Below, piece by piece: positions 9,001 through 20,005 of a stretch of DNA of 21,842 nucleotides. The notes below the pieces were generated by a model. The model was not told where the DNA came from. It saw nothing but the letters and a program-made list of their open reading frames with translations, and did not search any database. The DNA lies in contig JANQBS010000455.1 in assembly GCA_033085395.1 (NCBI GenBank), positions 1 to 21,842 of the forward strand, written 5' to 3'. Within the stretch, counting starts at the first letter, position 1, and every line of letters starts with the position of its first letter. Made by a program: the position numbers and the translations under genes. This DNA comes from Xanthoparmelia taractica (Eukaryota > Ascomycota > Lecanoromycetes > Lecanorales > Parmeliaceae).

Positions 9001-9678
9001 CGCTATACTTGTATATAGTCTAGGGCATTCTTACTATCGAAATGCCCAGTCAGTCTGGTGAAATCCTACTGCCATGATGCCATCCTTACCTTCACCTTGT
9101 ATCTCTTTGGTAAGCGCGCACTGCCGAGGTGCGCCAAGGAAACAGGGGTCTAGAACACGCTTCAGTCTCAGCCACCACCAAGCCGAAAAGAAAGATCAAG
9201 AATGTTACGCATATGATTGAATGCAGCAATAATAATAATAATCATCCAACACCACAACACCAAAGAGCCGTCGAAAAGCGGTCAAGGAGCGGGTGAGAAG
9301 ATGAGATGGACTAGAGCCTCAGATAACTCCTTATCCAATCCCATCCATACTCTACTCTCCTGTCCCCTTGGATCCATCATAACCCAAAAAATGCCGATGC
9401 TGTAACAGACGCACAAAGCTTGGCCTTATTGCTTGTGAAAGAAAGCAACCGGGGTCAGAGAAGCAACTGTTTGCAGCCACCCTCCTGATCTGACTTGCCG
9501 CCTGCGGGACAGCCATCCTTGACTCGTCTCATGATCATGTCAACCGCCAACATCCACTCCTGACATTTCATACTACTACTGCTACTATTCTCCTACATTG
9601 TTCTCTTACCTCCTTGCCATCATTCCCCAATCTCACTGCCCAGCTAACACAGACTCACTGACCAAGCCTGCTGTCGCC
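9001..9678. promoter_or_regulatory. Promoter and leader region of the Kha1-type gene
   Basis: A 678-base non-coding region before the antiporter. It contains an (AAT)5 microsatellite at 9228-9242 and, from about 9560 to 9650, a pyrimidine-rich leader with CTACTACTGCTACTATTCTCC. An in-frame upstream ATG at 9598 would add 27 residues, but homologues, as I recall them, begin near MAVRAPNQGGIL, so 9679 is preferred (context GTCGCCATGG). Confidence 0.45.
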
Positions 9679-12425
9679 ATGGCGGTCAGAGCACCCAATC
9701 AGGGAGGCATCCTCCAAGGTTCCAATCCATCCACTTACGACCCCAAGAACCCCATTCTCGTCTTCATAATCCAGGTATACCTCTCCTCCTCACTTGCTGG
9801 CACACCCCACGCTAACTCATCTGTTCTCTAGGCCGGCATCATCATCATATTCACCCGACTTCTCCACCTTCCTCTCTCCAAGATAAGACAGCCAAGGGTC
9901 ATCGCCGAGGTCATTGGCGGTATCCTGCTGGGTCCCTCCGTCCTCGGCCGTGCCCCAGGCTTCACCAATGCCATCTTCCCCCCTGCCTCCATGCCTACAC
10001 TATCAGCGGCGGCCAACGTCGGTCTGATCCTCTTTCTCTTCCTCGTGGGACTCGAGGTGGACTTGCGCCTCCTCGTGAGGAATTGGCGGATAGCGCTCAG
10101 CGTTGGAGCGGCCGGCATGGCTCTCCCGTTTGGGCTGGGATGTGCAATCGCATATGGGCTATACCACCAATTCCAGGATGATAAGGGTCTCGTGCCCATT
10201 AGCCTCGGGACATATCTGCTCTTTATCGGTGTTGCCATGGCCATCACGGTAGGCCTGATTCATGCGGGGAGTCTGTAAGCGCTAACTGCGGGCAGGCTTT
10301 CCCAGTGCTCTGCAGAATCCTGACCGAGCTAAAGCTACTTCAATCCCAAGTCGGTGTCGTCGTCTTGTCCGCAGGAGTGGCAAACGATGTGGTTGGCTGG
10401 ATCCTGCTGGCTTTGTGCGTCGCCATTGTCAATGCCGGATCTGGAATCACGGCCCTCTACGTTTTACTCACATGCGTCGCCTACGTGCTATTCCTCGTCT
10501 ACGCCATCCGCCCGGCTTTCCTCCGGCTTTTGAGGTGGAGTGGCAGCTTTCACAACGGCCCCACCCAATCCGTGGTGGCTCTGACTGTGCTTATGGTCTT
10601 CGCCTCAGCTTTCTTCACCGGGATAATTGGAGTCCACCCGATCTTTGGAGCTTTTCTCATGGGGTTGATCTGCCCCCACGAAGGCGGATTTGCCATTAAG
10701 CTCACAGAAAAGATTGAGGACCTGGTCACTGTGTTCTTCCTCCCGCTATACTTTGCACTCTCCGGTCTGAGCACCAACCTCGGCCTCCTCGATGATGGAA
10801 TCACGTGGGCATACGTCATTGGAGTCATAGCGGTGGCGTTCGTCGCAAAAGTGGTTGGGGGTACTCTTGCTGCTAGGGCCAACAAGCTTGTGTGGAGAGA
10901 GAGTTTTACTATCGGTGTTCTGATGAGTTGTAAGGGCTTGGTAGAGCTGATTGTGTTGGTGAGTCCACGAATCTCTTCTTATCTTTTGCAAAGATACTAA
11001 TCCGTTCAGAACATTGGTCTACAAGCAAAGATTCTAAGTCAGCGTACCTTTACCATCTTTGTCGTAATGGCTCTGATCACCACATTCGCTACAACACCCT
11101 TGACACTTGCGCTTTTCCCGCCATGGTACCAAAAGAAGCTCGCTGCGTGGAAGCGAGGCGATATCGACTGGGACGGGACTCCACTTAATTCAGAAAAGAA
11201 CACGGGCAGCGCTGGCGACTCCGTGGTGGGCAAGGAGCAGTGGACGGACTGTCGAAAGCTTCTCGTCTCCCTTCGACTCGATAGCTTGCCCAGTATCTTC
11301 ACCTTTGTTGCTCTTTTGGGCGGTGAGAAGTCTGATACTACGGTTGCCAAGGTTCATCCCCGCAAGGATGGCAAAGCCACAGGAACAGAGACGGATAAGG
11401 TACCCTTGATTGCGCAGCGACCCCTAGAAGTACATGGGCTTCGAATGCTGGAGCTCACGGAACGTCTGTCTTCTGTGATGAAAGAATCAGAGGCCGACGA
11501 CTGGTCCAATCGAGACCCGGTGGTGAACGCTTTTCACACTTTTGGCCAGCTCAACAATGTTGCCGTGTCCGGAGAAGTGCAGTTCGCGCCGGAAGCACAG
11601 TACGCCGCGATGCTGGGTGAGCGCGCATCCGATCATGCTTCGGATATGATCTTACTTCCTTGGAGCGAGACTGGCAGCCTTTCCGAAGTAGCCACGGCCC
11701 CTTTCGGTGAAGGCAGTCATGCCACTTTCAGCAGCGCGTCATACAACTCCTTCGTCTATGACTTTTTCCAAAGCGCACCTTGCAACGCAGCAGTGTTCAT
11801 CAATAACGGCTTCGGTGCGATACCACGGGAAGAGCCGCGATCGTTGACCCGGGTTACTACCAATCTAAGCCTGCGAAGTAATGGGCTACAGGCTACGGCA
11901 CCACTTAGAGACCTAAGCCATCACATCTTCTTCCCCTACGTTGGATCAATTGACGACCAGGTCGCCCTACGCTTCGTCCTGAGACTGGCCAGGAATCCGA
12001 ATGTGACGGCTACTATTCTGCATGTGAAGGGCCCAGGGGGTGATACCACGGTGACTGGGATGTCCAAGGGCGATTCCGGCGTTGTCACTAGCATCATGCC
12101 AGAAAGCGACAGTGAGGCGTTCTTCCATTCGATGGCTGACTCGTTCCCGGCGGAAATGCAAAATCGGGTCGTCTTCGACACGGTTGACACGACGAATATA
12201 GCGGATGAGTGCGTAGAACGTGCCAAGGCTGAGGTGGGGCAGTCACCTAAGAACGCCGGTGACCTTGTGGTGTTGGGAAGAGGCCACCGAGGAAGATTGC
12301 ATGAGGGCAGCGACATCTCCAAGGGCGAGGTTGATCAAAGCCTCAGTCCTACGAGCCAGGCTATGATCAGTAGCAACGTCAAGGCTAGTATTCTGGTTAT
12401 CCAAGCGGCGAGGAAGGCGTCTTAG
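9679..12425 (+). CDS. Kha1-type K+/H+ antiporter (CPA2 family)
   Basis: Exons 9679-9774, 9832-10248, 10296-10958 and 11010-12425 join in phase to 863 residues (yeast Kha1 is about 870). Introns are 57, 47 and 51 nt with GCTAAC or ACTAATC branch sites. Residues from about 25 to 430 form a multi-pass Na+/H+ exchanger domain: RQPRVIAEVIGGILLGPSVLGR early on, AANVGLILFLFLVGLEVD, AFPVLCRILTELKLL across the second splice, the ion-binding Asn-Asp pair at about 201-202 in AGVANDVVGW, GVHPIFGAFLMGLICP, and SCKGLVELIVLNIGLQAKILS across the third splice. The long cytosolic tail (431-863) has DMILLPWSE near 603 and HHIFFPYVGSIDDQVALRF near 696, typical of the Kha1 tail and universal-stress-like in character. 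By family it exchanges K+ for H+ in an endomembrane compartment. Its downstream neighbour is a K+ uptake transporter. No defects seen. Confidence 0.93.
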
Positions 12426-13456
12426 GGTCCAAGGGCTGTATTGCTTTTGCAGCGTAGGGAGTCGTTGGAGCGAGGGTGGGGGGGATCTATGATTGCCATT
12501 CTGGGTATAAAGTACCTCATGCTTTCGCTATACTTATTATACCATGGGGTGGTTGATATTCTTCGCGCAGCATGGATCATTCATTGCTGCTTTTATAGCA
12601 CAGCAATCTCAATATCTACGTTTGAAGATATTGAATATCCAGTACGATAGGAGTAGGTGGTGGTGGTGGCATACAAGTACTCGTGACATGGAGAAGCTCG
12701 GACCCCCACCAGCCTGCAGCGGCCGTTCGCAGCTACTAGCTGGCACTATATCCGGAAGCGGCTAGCGCGGGATGTGTGTCCTAGCATCGTCCCGTACTTG
12801 GCAGACAGTAGACTGTTTCTCAACCAGTCGCAGAAATGGATGCCAGCTTGTGTGCAGTTATATTTCCCGATATATTGTATCTTGTACAACCAATTCTCAA
12901 TGTCTAGTATCTTTTATCTTTTATCCTGTTACCTTGAGCCTTTGAGTATTTAGAAGGTCGTCTCCAACGAGGTGAAATGAATGGGGGTTGGTCGCATGCG
13001 GGATTTTATCTGCGCGATTTTCCTTTTAAATCAATCACGCTGCAGGATGTAGCAACGTGATGTTGACCGTTATCTGCATCAAAGTCTCGATGCATTGTCA
13101 ATGTGCATTGTGGCTTTTGTCTGCATGCCCGGCGGGTTGTTTTTCCATCTTTTATCTTGTTTTGTATCGGGATTTTTATGCAGGCTGCTAAAAAAGGAGT
13201 GATGATGTGATAGCGAGTGGTGAATCAGACGGAGGGGGGGGTCGGTGCTCTTCGGACCCTGCCTATCTGTGTTGAAGTTGCGTGTCGTTGCTCTTCTTTG
13301 TCTATTATTATTATTATATGCCTTAAACATCTAGACGTTCCTTTTCTCTCGTCATATCCTTTTGCATTCCTACCATCTATCCCTCCCCCCGTTACCCCGC
13401 CATCCCTCTTCCATCTCCCTGTATTCATCTCGCTGCTTTTACATTGCCGGTCCGAC
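12426..13456. promoter_or_regulatory. Intergenic region between the two potassium transporter genes
   Basis: 1031 bases with no supported gene. It holds the antiporter 3' end and the HAK promoter and leader. Simple repeats: a (TGG)n run at 12656-12669 and a TAT/ATT run at 13303-13317. From about 13370 to 13440 it is strongly pyrimidine-rich (CCCTCCCCCCGTTACCC, CCATCTCCC), a common fungal leader. An upstream ATG at 13362 opens a frame that overlaps the HAK start and ends at 13580, which could act as an inhibitory uORF if it is in the transcript. Confidence 0.5.
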
Positions 13457-16400
13457 ATGCAGAATCTTCCTTCTCCATCTACCAATCGTATTCAAATTGC
13501 CGATGATGCCGTCACTCGCATCACTTCCACTGGCAGTGGCGCCTATGCGCACCAACAGCGAGTGGAGAAACCGGGCTTGAGCAGGTTTGATACGCAGGAG
13601 AAGGAAGTCGAGGAAGAGGCAGACGAGAGGGACGTTAGGAAGAAGCAGGTACGCTTTCATAATCCTCCATGTAACAATAATCGCTAACATGAAGGCCCAG
13701 ACTTTCCGCGGCAAATATCTCTTCTGGTACGCGCTTCTACCGCCCCCTTTCGGTCTCTCATCTTTCCACATACGGCTACTCTAATCTAATCAGGCGTTGG
13801 ATCTAACTGACGTCTCTTCCCCTCCCTCTAGGCTTGCATATCAATCCATTGGCGTCATCTATGGCGATATTGGCACCTCCCCGCTCTACGTCTACTCTTC
13901 AACCTTCGCCTCTGAACCTAGCTATGATGATCTTCTCGGCGCCCTCTCTTTGATCATTTGGACCTTGACGCTGATGGTTAGTGTCAAGTATGTTATCATT
14001 GTGCTCAGGGCAGACGATGAGGGCGAGGGTGGCACCTTTGCCGTCTATAGTTTGTTGTCGCGATATGTATGTACTGCTATGATCTGCGTGAACCGTGACT
14101 GGTATAGTGGCGCGTGGGAACAACACTAATATGGTCATGGTACCATAGGCGAACATCGTGAGACGCGATCCGCGAGAAGAGAGGACGATCAAGATGGAGA
14201 GGGTCAAGTCCAATGAATTGAAGCCTGGCAGCAAGTCCGCGAGGAATTTGATGGAAAGGAGCGCGTTCTTGAAAGCCTTGTTGAAGGTCGTTGGTGTTTT
14301 GGGGGTATCGCTAGTCATGTCCGGTACGTTTGAAAGACGTTCGCTGGTCGGATGGGATTGACAGCGTCACAGATGGGGTCCTCACGCCATCCCAGTCTGT
14401 GCTGGGTGCCATTCAGGGGTAAGTGGCCTTTCTGATCACGTTTTGGCTCGCTATGAGTAGGTGAATAATCAAAGCTCACAGCTTACAAATCGTCAAGCCT
14501 GATATCACCTCGTCCACCATCGTCGGCACAACTTGCGCCATCTTGATCTGCCTCTTCTTGATTCAACCCCTGGGCACGTCGAAGATTGGAAGCGCTTTTG
14601 CACCAGTCGTCATCATTTGGCTGCTGTTCAACCTCTCTTTTGGCATCTACGTAAGCTCCCTCCATTCACACATGCTTTCAAATGAGCTCATAGACCTGTC
14701 AAGAATCTTGTCAAGTTCGACCACTCCGTCCTCAAAGCATTTTCACCCTACTTTGCCGGGGCGTACTTTGTACGGAACAAGACCGACGGATGGAGGTCTC
14801 TTGGAGGCATTCTGCTCGCTTTCACAGGCGTTGAGGCATTGTTCGCCGATCTCGGTGCTTTTACAAGGAGGTACGTACTCAATCTTGACCCAGCTCTACC
14901 ACGAGAAGCCAACTGCCACCTAGTGCCATCCAGCTCTCGTGGCTGTGCTTCGCATTCCCATGTCTTTTGCTAGCAGTAAGCTATATTCCATCTGAAACTC
15001 GTACCTTTCCTCCGATCTCTGAGTCACTTGCAGTACATCGGTCAAGCAGCATACATCAGCCAAAACAAGGGTGCCTATTCCAACCCTTTCTTTAACTCTG
15101 TACCACCGGGCACGTTCTACCCCAGTCTGGTTATTGCAATCTTGGCGGCTATTGTGGCAAGTCAGACTATGATCACTGCAACTTTTCAAGTACGAGTAGC
15201 TCCTGACATTCTCAAATATCGGGACACTGATTTTCGTGCAGCTGTTGTCCCAAATTGTCAAGCTGTCATACTTCCCACAGATAAAATTGAGACACACATC
15301 CAAGGTCTTTCATGGTCAAATCTACATTCCGTGGGTCAATTGGCTTCTCATGGTTGGCACCATCTGCGTCACAGCGGCGTATAGCAATGTACGTAATGAA
15401 GTCTTCGTAGAACACCTGACCTATCATAGGACGCAAAGAAGCTGACCCAGTCAAATTAATAGACCACGAAGCTCGGAGAAGCTTATGGTGTCTGTGTCAT
15501 CCTCGTCACTTTCATCACGACCTCCATGGTATCTCTCGTAGCCCTGATCGTCTGGCGCCTGCACTTCCTAATCGTCGTCGCCGGCTTCCTGGTTTTCGGC
15601 ACACTCGATGGTCTCTATCTTTCGTCTGCTCTCACGAAAGTCCCAAACGGCGCTTGGTTCACGCTTTGTCTCGCTGTTGTACTGTCGAGTATCTTCGTCC
15701 TTTGGCGCTATGGGAAAGAAAACCAATGGCACGCCGAAGGGGAGGATAAGGTTTCCCCTGCCCAGCTATTGACCGAATTGCCCAAGGATGCAGAGAAAGA
15801 TGGAGACGCACCCGTACTACGGCTCTCGTCTAGTATGGGCGGTGCGCCAGTCAGCCGACTCCGCGGCGTTGGCATCTTCTTCGATAAAACGGGCAGTCCA
15901 AACGGTACACCGTCCGTCTTCATTCACTTCCTACAGAAATTCCAGGCGGCCCCTGCTGTCGTCGTATTCTTCCACATCCGACCTCTCCCGACCCCAACCA
16001 TAGCACCCCAAGACCGTTTCAGCGTCGCCAGATGTTTTCCGCACACTGGCTCGACGAGCACCCTGCGGGACTTTTACCGCGTCACTATCCGTCACGGCTA
16101 CGGGGACAACGTCTTAACCAGCGACCTCGGCCCCCTCATCTACGAACACATCCGCGAATTCATCATACACGAACCCGGCTCGCCCGCTGCACCTAACCCC
16201 TTACCCGAACCCAACTCCCCCTCTTCCCCTTCCTCCTCCGAAGAAGACTCCACCTCCTCATCTTCCGACGACGCCTTGAACAACACACCACCACCCCTCA
16301 ATATATCATCCGAATTCCCAAACACCAGCAAACAGCAATCCGTCCGCGAAGCCCTCGCGTCCCTGCAAAAGGCGTACGAAGACCAGGTCGTGCATATTGT

Positions 16401-16578
16401 CGGTAAGGAACAGATGCGTATCAAAGAGGTGAAGGGATGGGGTAATGTAAGGGGTCTGTGCAGGAAGGTGGCCCTGGCGGCGTTTTTGTGGTTGCGGAGT
16501 AACACGGGGAGTAAGGTTGCGAATATGGAGTTGGATGTGGAGAAGTTGGTCGAGGTGGGGTTTGTGAAGGTTATTTGA
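13457..16578 (+). CDS. HAK/KUP/KT-type potassium uptake transporter
   Basis: Eleven exons join in phase to 826 residues: 13457-13648, 13700-13725, 13832-14066, 14149-14323, 14373-14418, 14482-14650, 14704-14870, 14924-14975, 15034-15189, 15242-15388, 15463-16578; introns are 49 to 106 nt, all GT-AG. Residues 1-64 are a hydrophilic, acidic N-terminus. The KUP signature follows at about 73-92 (WLAYQSIGVIYGDIGTSPLY), then SLIIWTLTLMVSVKYVIIVL, a cytosolic loop with RRDPREER, SDGVLTPSQSVLGAIQG across two splices, FTGVEALFADLGAF, and QTMITATFQLLSQIVKLSYF. The C-terminal cytosolic part (from about 540) has GIFFDKT near 592 and the family ending VEVGFVKVI, with a Ser/Glu/Asp-rich low-complexity insert at about 707-725. 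By family it is a plasma-membrane, H+-coupled high-affinity K+ importer, usually induced by low K+. The start at 13457 is chosen because the same frame further upstream is low-complexity leader. No defects seen. Confidence 0.93.
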
Positions 16579-17160
16579 TGGGGGGGAAGGGGAGCCGAAG
16601 GGGTTGGGGTGGGGGAAGGTTGTAGATTGCGTGGGTGGTTATTCTGGAGGGTTTTGGAGTGAGGAGGAGATGAGACATCAAGGGGCGGCTTTCTTTCTCG
16701 CTTGATAGATTGGAATTTTTTTTTTTTGGATTCAAGCACAGTATGCGAGAATCAATCGAGCTCTCTCTCTCTCCTTCTCTGTCCACCTCCCCCTCCCCCT
16801 CCCCCTCTCCTTCCTTTCCCAATATCTTACCAACCTTCCCCCCCCTCCCTCCCTTCCTTCCTTCCCAAAATCCTACCTGACCTTCCCATTACCAACCCCT
16901 CCAACCCCTCCAACCCCTCCATCCCTCCCTCCCTCCCCATCCCCTCCCCTTTTCCCCTTCCTCCCCTCCCCCTCCCCCTCCCCCCAACCTACCCTTCTCC
17001 CTACCTACCTACCTCCCTACTCATCTCCCTTCAATCACAATCCAATCCAATCCAATCCAATCCAATCCTACCGCACCGCACTCCACACCAATCCACACCA
17101 ATCCACTCCTCCACCTCAGCTCAGCCCAACCTATAAGCTCAACGCAACGTAAGTTTTTCT
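16579..17160. repeat. Low-complexity C-rich tract with short tandem repeats
   Basis: After a short G-rich stretch (16579-16620) and a T9 run, the plus strand from about 16760 to 17130 carries almost no G. It includes CT dinucleotide runs, CCCTCCC runs, three copies of a 9-mer CCAACCCCT (16892-16918), CTACCTACCTACC, and six units of AATCC (17039-17068). Open frames here are translated low complexity, not genes. Confidence 0.8.
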
Positions 17161-17515
17161 TTCTCCGACTAGCTTAGCTACTACTGTCCCGTACGTATAT
17201 ACATTGTTAGGTATATCTGGTCATGTTATGTTCGGTTTCGATATCGGGTGTGATGTGGTATTTTCTCTGTTTTTGGGCTGGGATGGGCTTTTTGTTATGG
17301 GTAGGATGGGAGAGGGGGGGGGTGTAGGGTCGCGGAGGGAAGAGTGGGGATGGGGGGTTTTGCGAGGTATATGGTGGTGTTGGGGGAGGATAAGGGTTGC
17401 AGCGAGTAGGGTAGGGCGGGGACTTTTGCTACCTTGGTTATGTAATGGGAGGGTTAAGGGATCGGAGGGCAATGAGGGATGGGGGGAAAACGATGCAGAT
17501 AAGAACAACGTGCTC
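17161..17515. other. G-rich flank following the C-rich tract
   Basis: Between about 17270 and 17490 the plus strand becomes G-rich with many GGG and GGGG runs (for example GGGAGAGGGGGGGGTG near 17309), the reverse of the preceding C-rich tract. The open frames across it on both strands are compositional and show no domain. Confidence 0.6.
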
Positions 17516-17660
17516 AATAGTCGGACTAGTCCGTTCAAACGTCTAGACCAGTCTAGAATAAAGCTATTTAACAGTCCACAGTCCATTTAATCTCTAGACT
17601 AGTCCGTTCGATTCTAGACTAATTCGATTAATAGTCTAGAGTCTTATCTAGATCTTCTAG
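17516..17660. repeat. CTAG-rich palindrome cluster at the AT-block boundary
   Basis: Several CTAG-centred palindromes crowd here: CGGACTAGTCCG (17522-17533), GTCTAGAC (17541-17548), and further TCTAGA and CTAGACTAG sites. The 12-mer ACTAGTCCGTTC occurs at 17525-17536 and again at 17598-17609. The cluster sits at the switch from GC-balanced to AT-rich DNA. Confidence 0.65.
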
Positions 17661-19380
17661 GGTCTCTATAGCTCTCTTCGTTGTAATATTAATAATTATA
17701 TATAAATCTTTCTTAGTGAAGATTTCAAGACGAAATTATAATTTTAAACATTTTAATAATTTAATAATTTCACTCTTAAGTCTAGCTCGTTAATCTAAGA
17801 TTATATATTTAATTCTAAATTTTTTATTTTTCGATTTAGAGAATATAGTAGAGATAAAGTAAATATTAATAATTATTTTAGATAGAAGAGAGTATCTAAA
17901 ACGTTATTTAGACTATAGCTATTAATAAAGCATCGTCTCGCCTTCTAAATCGTTAGCTAGAAGTATAGAATTAGCTATATATTAATTTACTTCGTTACGA
18001 ATATACTAATTTACTCTAAGATCTCGTTATCGTTCTTTTATTTTAGATACTTATTTGTAATTAATTTATAAGTAACTAAAGTTAATAATATTATTAAATA
18101 GCTAAGTAGATTACTAAAGAATCGATATTTAGTCTTTTAAAATATCTTTAATTTAGTCTATATATCTAATTATTAAGAATCTTAGTCTTTAAAGTATATT
18201 TATTTCGTAATCGAATTTAATATAATTATTACTACGTAGACTAATAATCTTTTAATCTTATTTTAATACTTTAATAGCTTCGTAAATCTAGTTTAAAGAG
18301 ACTTTCTTAGAAAAAAGTAATTATTAAATTCTTTAATTTTATTTTTAAATCTATTAGCTAGAAAGTCTATAATAGAAAGAATCTATTTCAAAGTAGTCTT
18401 ATAATCTTCGATTGTCTTCGTAGTATTATAAAAATTTCTTAGAAAGTTATATATATAATTAAATATCTTCTATTTCTCTATAGTTAAGAGATTCTTTAAT
18501 AAATTCGATTTCTTATTAATAATAGCAATAATAATTTCTTTTAATCTATATAAGACTCGCTATAGTATCTTATATTAAGAATTTTATTTAATACTATTAT
18601 TATAACGTAATATAAGATCTTTACTACGAATTTTAAAAAATTAAATACGCTAAGAACTATTTATAATTTAAATAATAATATTATAAAGCTTATCGAGAGA
18701 TCTTAGTCTTTATTATTAATTTAATATAATATTAAGAGAAGAAGTAACGAGACTCTTAAGATATTTATAATTATTAATTACTTTTCTAAAGAGAATAACT
18801 TAGATAGCTAGATTAATTATTTACTTATTATATCGAAGATATCACTAGTTAATATTATAAAGAACTTCTTTAATCACGTAGAATAGTTAAAATAGTCTTA
18901 ATAAGAAAGTTATTTAATATAATATTATCTATAATTAAGTATTCTAATTTATTGCGAATTCTATAGTTATCGAGTATATTTAAAACAATCGCCGTTTAAT
19001 TTTAGTCTAAATAATTCTCTTATAGCTCTATTAAACCGAGAGTAATAGAGTATAGCTTTAACTTCTTATTTGTAAAATAATTAACTACTATTAGTAATTC
19101 TAGACTATGTAGTAAGATCTATATATCGTATATAATACAAATATCTAAGAGAGCTATTATTAGTATATAACGTAGTTATTAATTATCTTTAGTAAATAAA
19201 TCTTCTATATAGACTTTAATAGTTAGATTAGAGTCTAAGAATATATAATTAGCTATCGAATTAACGTATTTTAGAAAGATTTAAAAGTTACTATTTCTAA
19301 TCTATCTAAGAGAAATATTTATTAAGATTATTTATTAAAGATATAGATACTTTAAAGTAGTCTTATTAAGATTACTAGAC

Positions 19381-19524
19381 TATATAAGATTATATAAATA
19401 TCTATAAGTGCGTCGTATAAACTTCATATGAATTTAAATAGAGTGCGTCTTCTATAAAGCGCGGCACCCGAACTCATAAGTTATTATTTTTAATTCTATG
19501 GTATAATTGAAAAGCGCCCTTATA
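19381..19524 (+). repeat. LTR-like repeat, copy 2
   Basis: Alignable along its length with copy 1 (4058-4199); most differences are C-to-T or G-to-A, for example CTCACAA becoming CTTATAA and CTATGAAG becoming CTATAAAG. Its ends are now TA...TA instead of TG...CA, as RIP would produce. Confidence 0.7.
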
Positions 19525-19525
19525 A

Positions 19526-19547
19526 TAGTATCGCGCTTTGATTCGGG
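19526..19547 (+). other. Primer-binding-like site
   Basis: One base after the left LTR-like copy. The start TAGTATC resembles the TGGTATC shared by many LTR retrotransposon primer sites complementary to a tRNA 3' end (GATACCA). The particular tRNA could not be identified. Confidence 0.4.
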
Positions 19548-19881
19548 TTTAATTAGTTCGAGTACTCTAAGATACTCTCAGCTATACTCGAATTAGAAAC
19601 TTCGTGAGACTACTAATTATTTTCGAGTAGAAGCGTCGATTTATAAGAAGCGAGATCGTAAATTCGATCTCGACTTTAATTAAAACTTCTAGACGAATTA
19701 ATCTCGAGTTAAAAGAATTTAATGTAATTTAACGGGGGTGACTCGGAGATTTAATTCTTAGGGCTTTAATAGCTCTATCTTTAGAGAACGTTTCGAAACT
19801 ACTAAGATTAGAATCCTAGAATCGTCGCTCTACGAGAGGGGTCTAGGGTTGCTGACGCTTGGGCGCCGGGGACGTCGCCCT

Positions 19882-19892
19882 AGAAGAGGGGA
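19882..19892 (+). other. Polypurine-tract candidate
   Basis: AGAAGAGGGGA lies 4 bases before the right LTR-like copy, the position expected for plus-strand priming. A related purine run (GAGAGGGG) lies about 50 bases upstream. Confidence 0.45.
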
Positions 19893-19896
19893 TAAT

Positions 19897-20005
19897 TGTT
19901 AGATCATATAAGTTTAAATAGGGCGTGCGCCTTCTATAAAGCGCGGCACTCGAATCTATAAGTTATATTTTTAACTTTATAATACAATTGAAAAGCGCCC
20001 TTACA
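19897..20005 (+). repeat. LTR-like repeat, copy 3
   Basis: Begins TGTTAGATCATA and ends GCGCCCTTACA, keeping TG...CA. It matches copies 1 and 2 from TCATA onward but lacks about 35 to 40 bp of their 5' part, so it is either a deleted copy or a variant LTR. Confidence 0.65.

Larger units (their letters stand above)
19381..20005 (+). mobile_element. Candidate miniature non-autonomous LTR (TRIM-like) element
   Basis: Two related LTR-like copies in the same orientation flank a 372-base interior. Directly after the left copy, a primer-binding-like site TAGTATCGCGCTTTGATTCG begins at 19526; its first base pairs read TGGTATC if the A is a RIP change. Directly before the right copy lies the polypurine run AGAAGAGGGGA (19882-19892). 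The order LTR, PBS, interior, PPT, LTR is that of an LTR retrotransposon without coding capacity. Against it: the right copy is shorter at its 5' end, and no target-site duplication is visible. Confidence 0.5.

Noticed and set aside
9598..9678. Upstream in-frame ATG as the Kha1-type start
   Set aside because: The extension is not family-like, while the ATG at 9679 has a better context and matches the expected N-terminus.
17039..17068. AATCC tandem run as telomeric or CRISPR-like repeats
   Set aside because: Six short perfect units without spacers, not matching TTAGGG-type telomere sequence; a plain microsatellite.
16702..17136. 144-codon proline/serine-rich frame as a secreted or structural protein
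   Set aside because: It is a direct translation of C-rich simple repeats; opposite-strand and other frames are also open for the same compositional reason.
17204..17590. Open frames over the G-rich region on both strands
   Set aside because: Low-complexity composition explains both; no domain, signal peptide or splice support.
17661..19380. A transposase or reverse transcriptase gene in the AT-rich block
   Set aside because: Stops are too frequent in every frame and no motif could be read through; calling a family would be guesswork.
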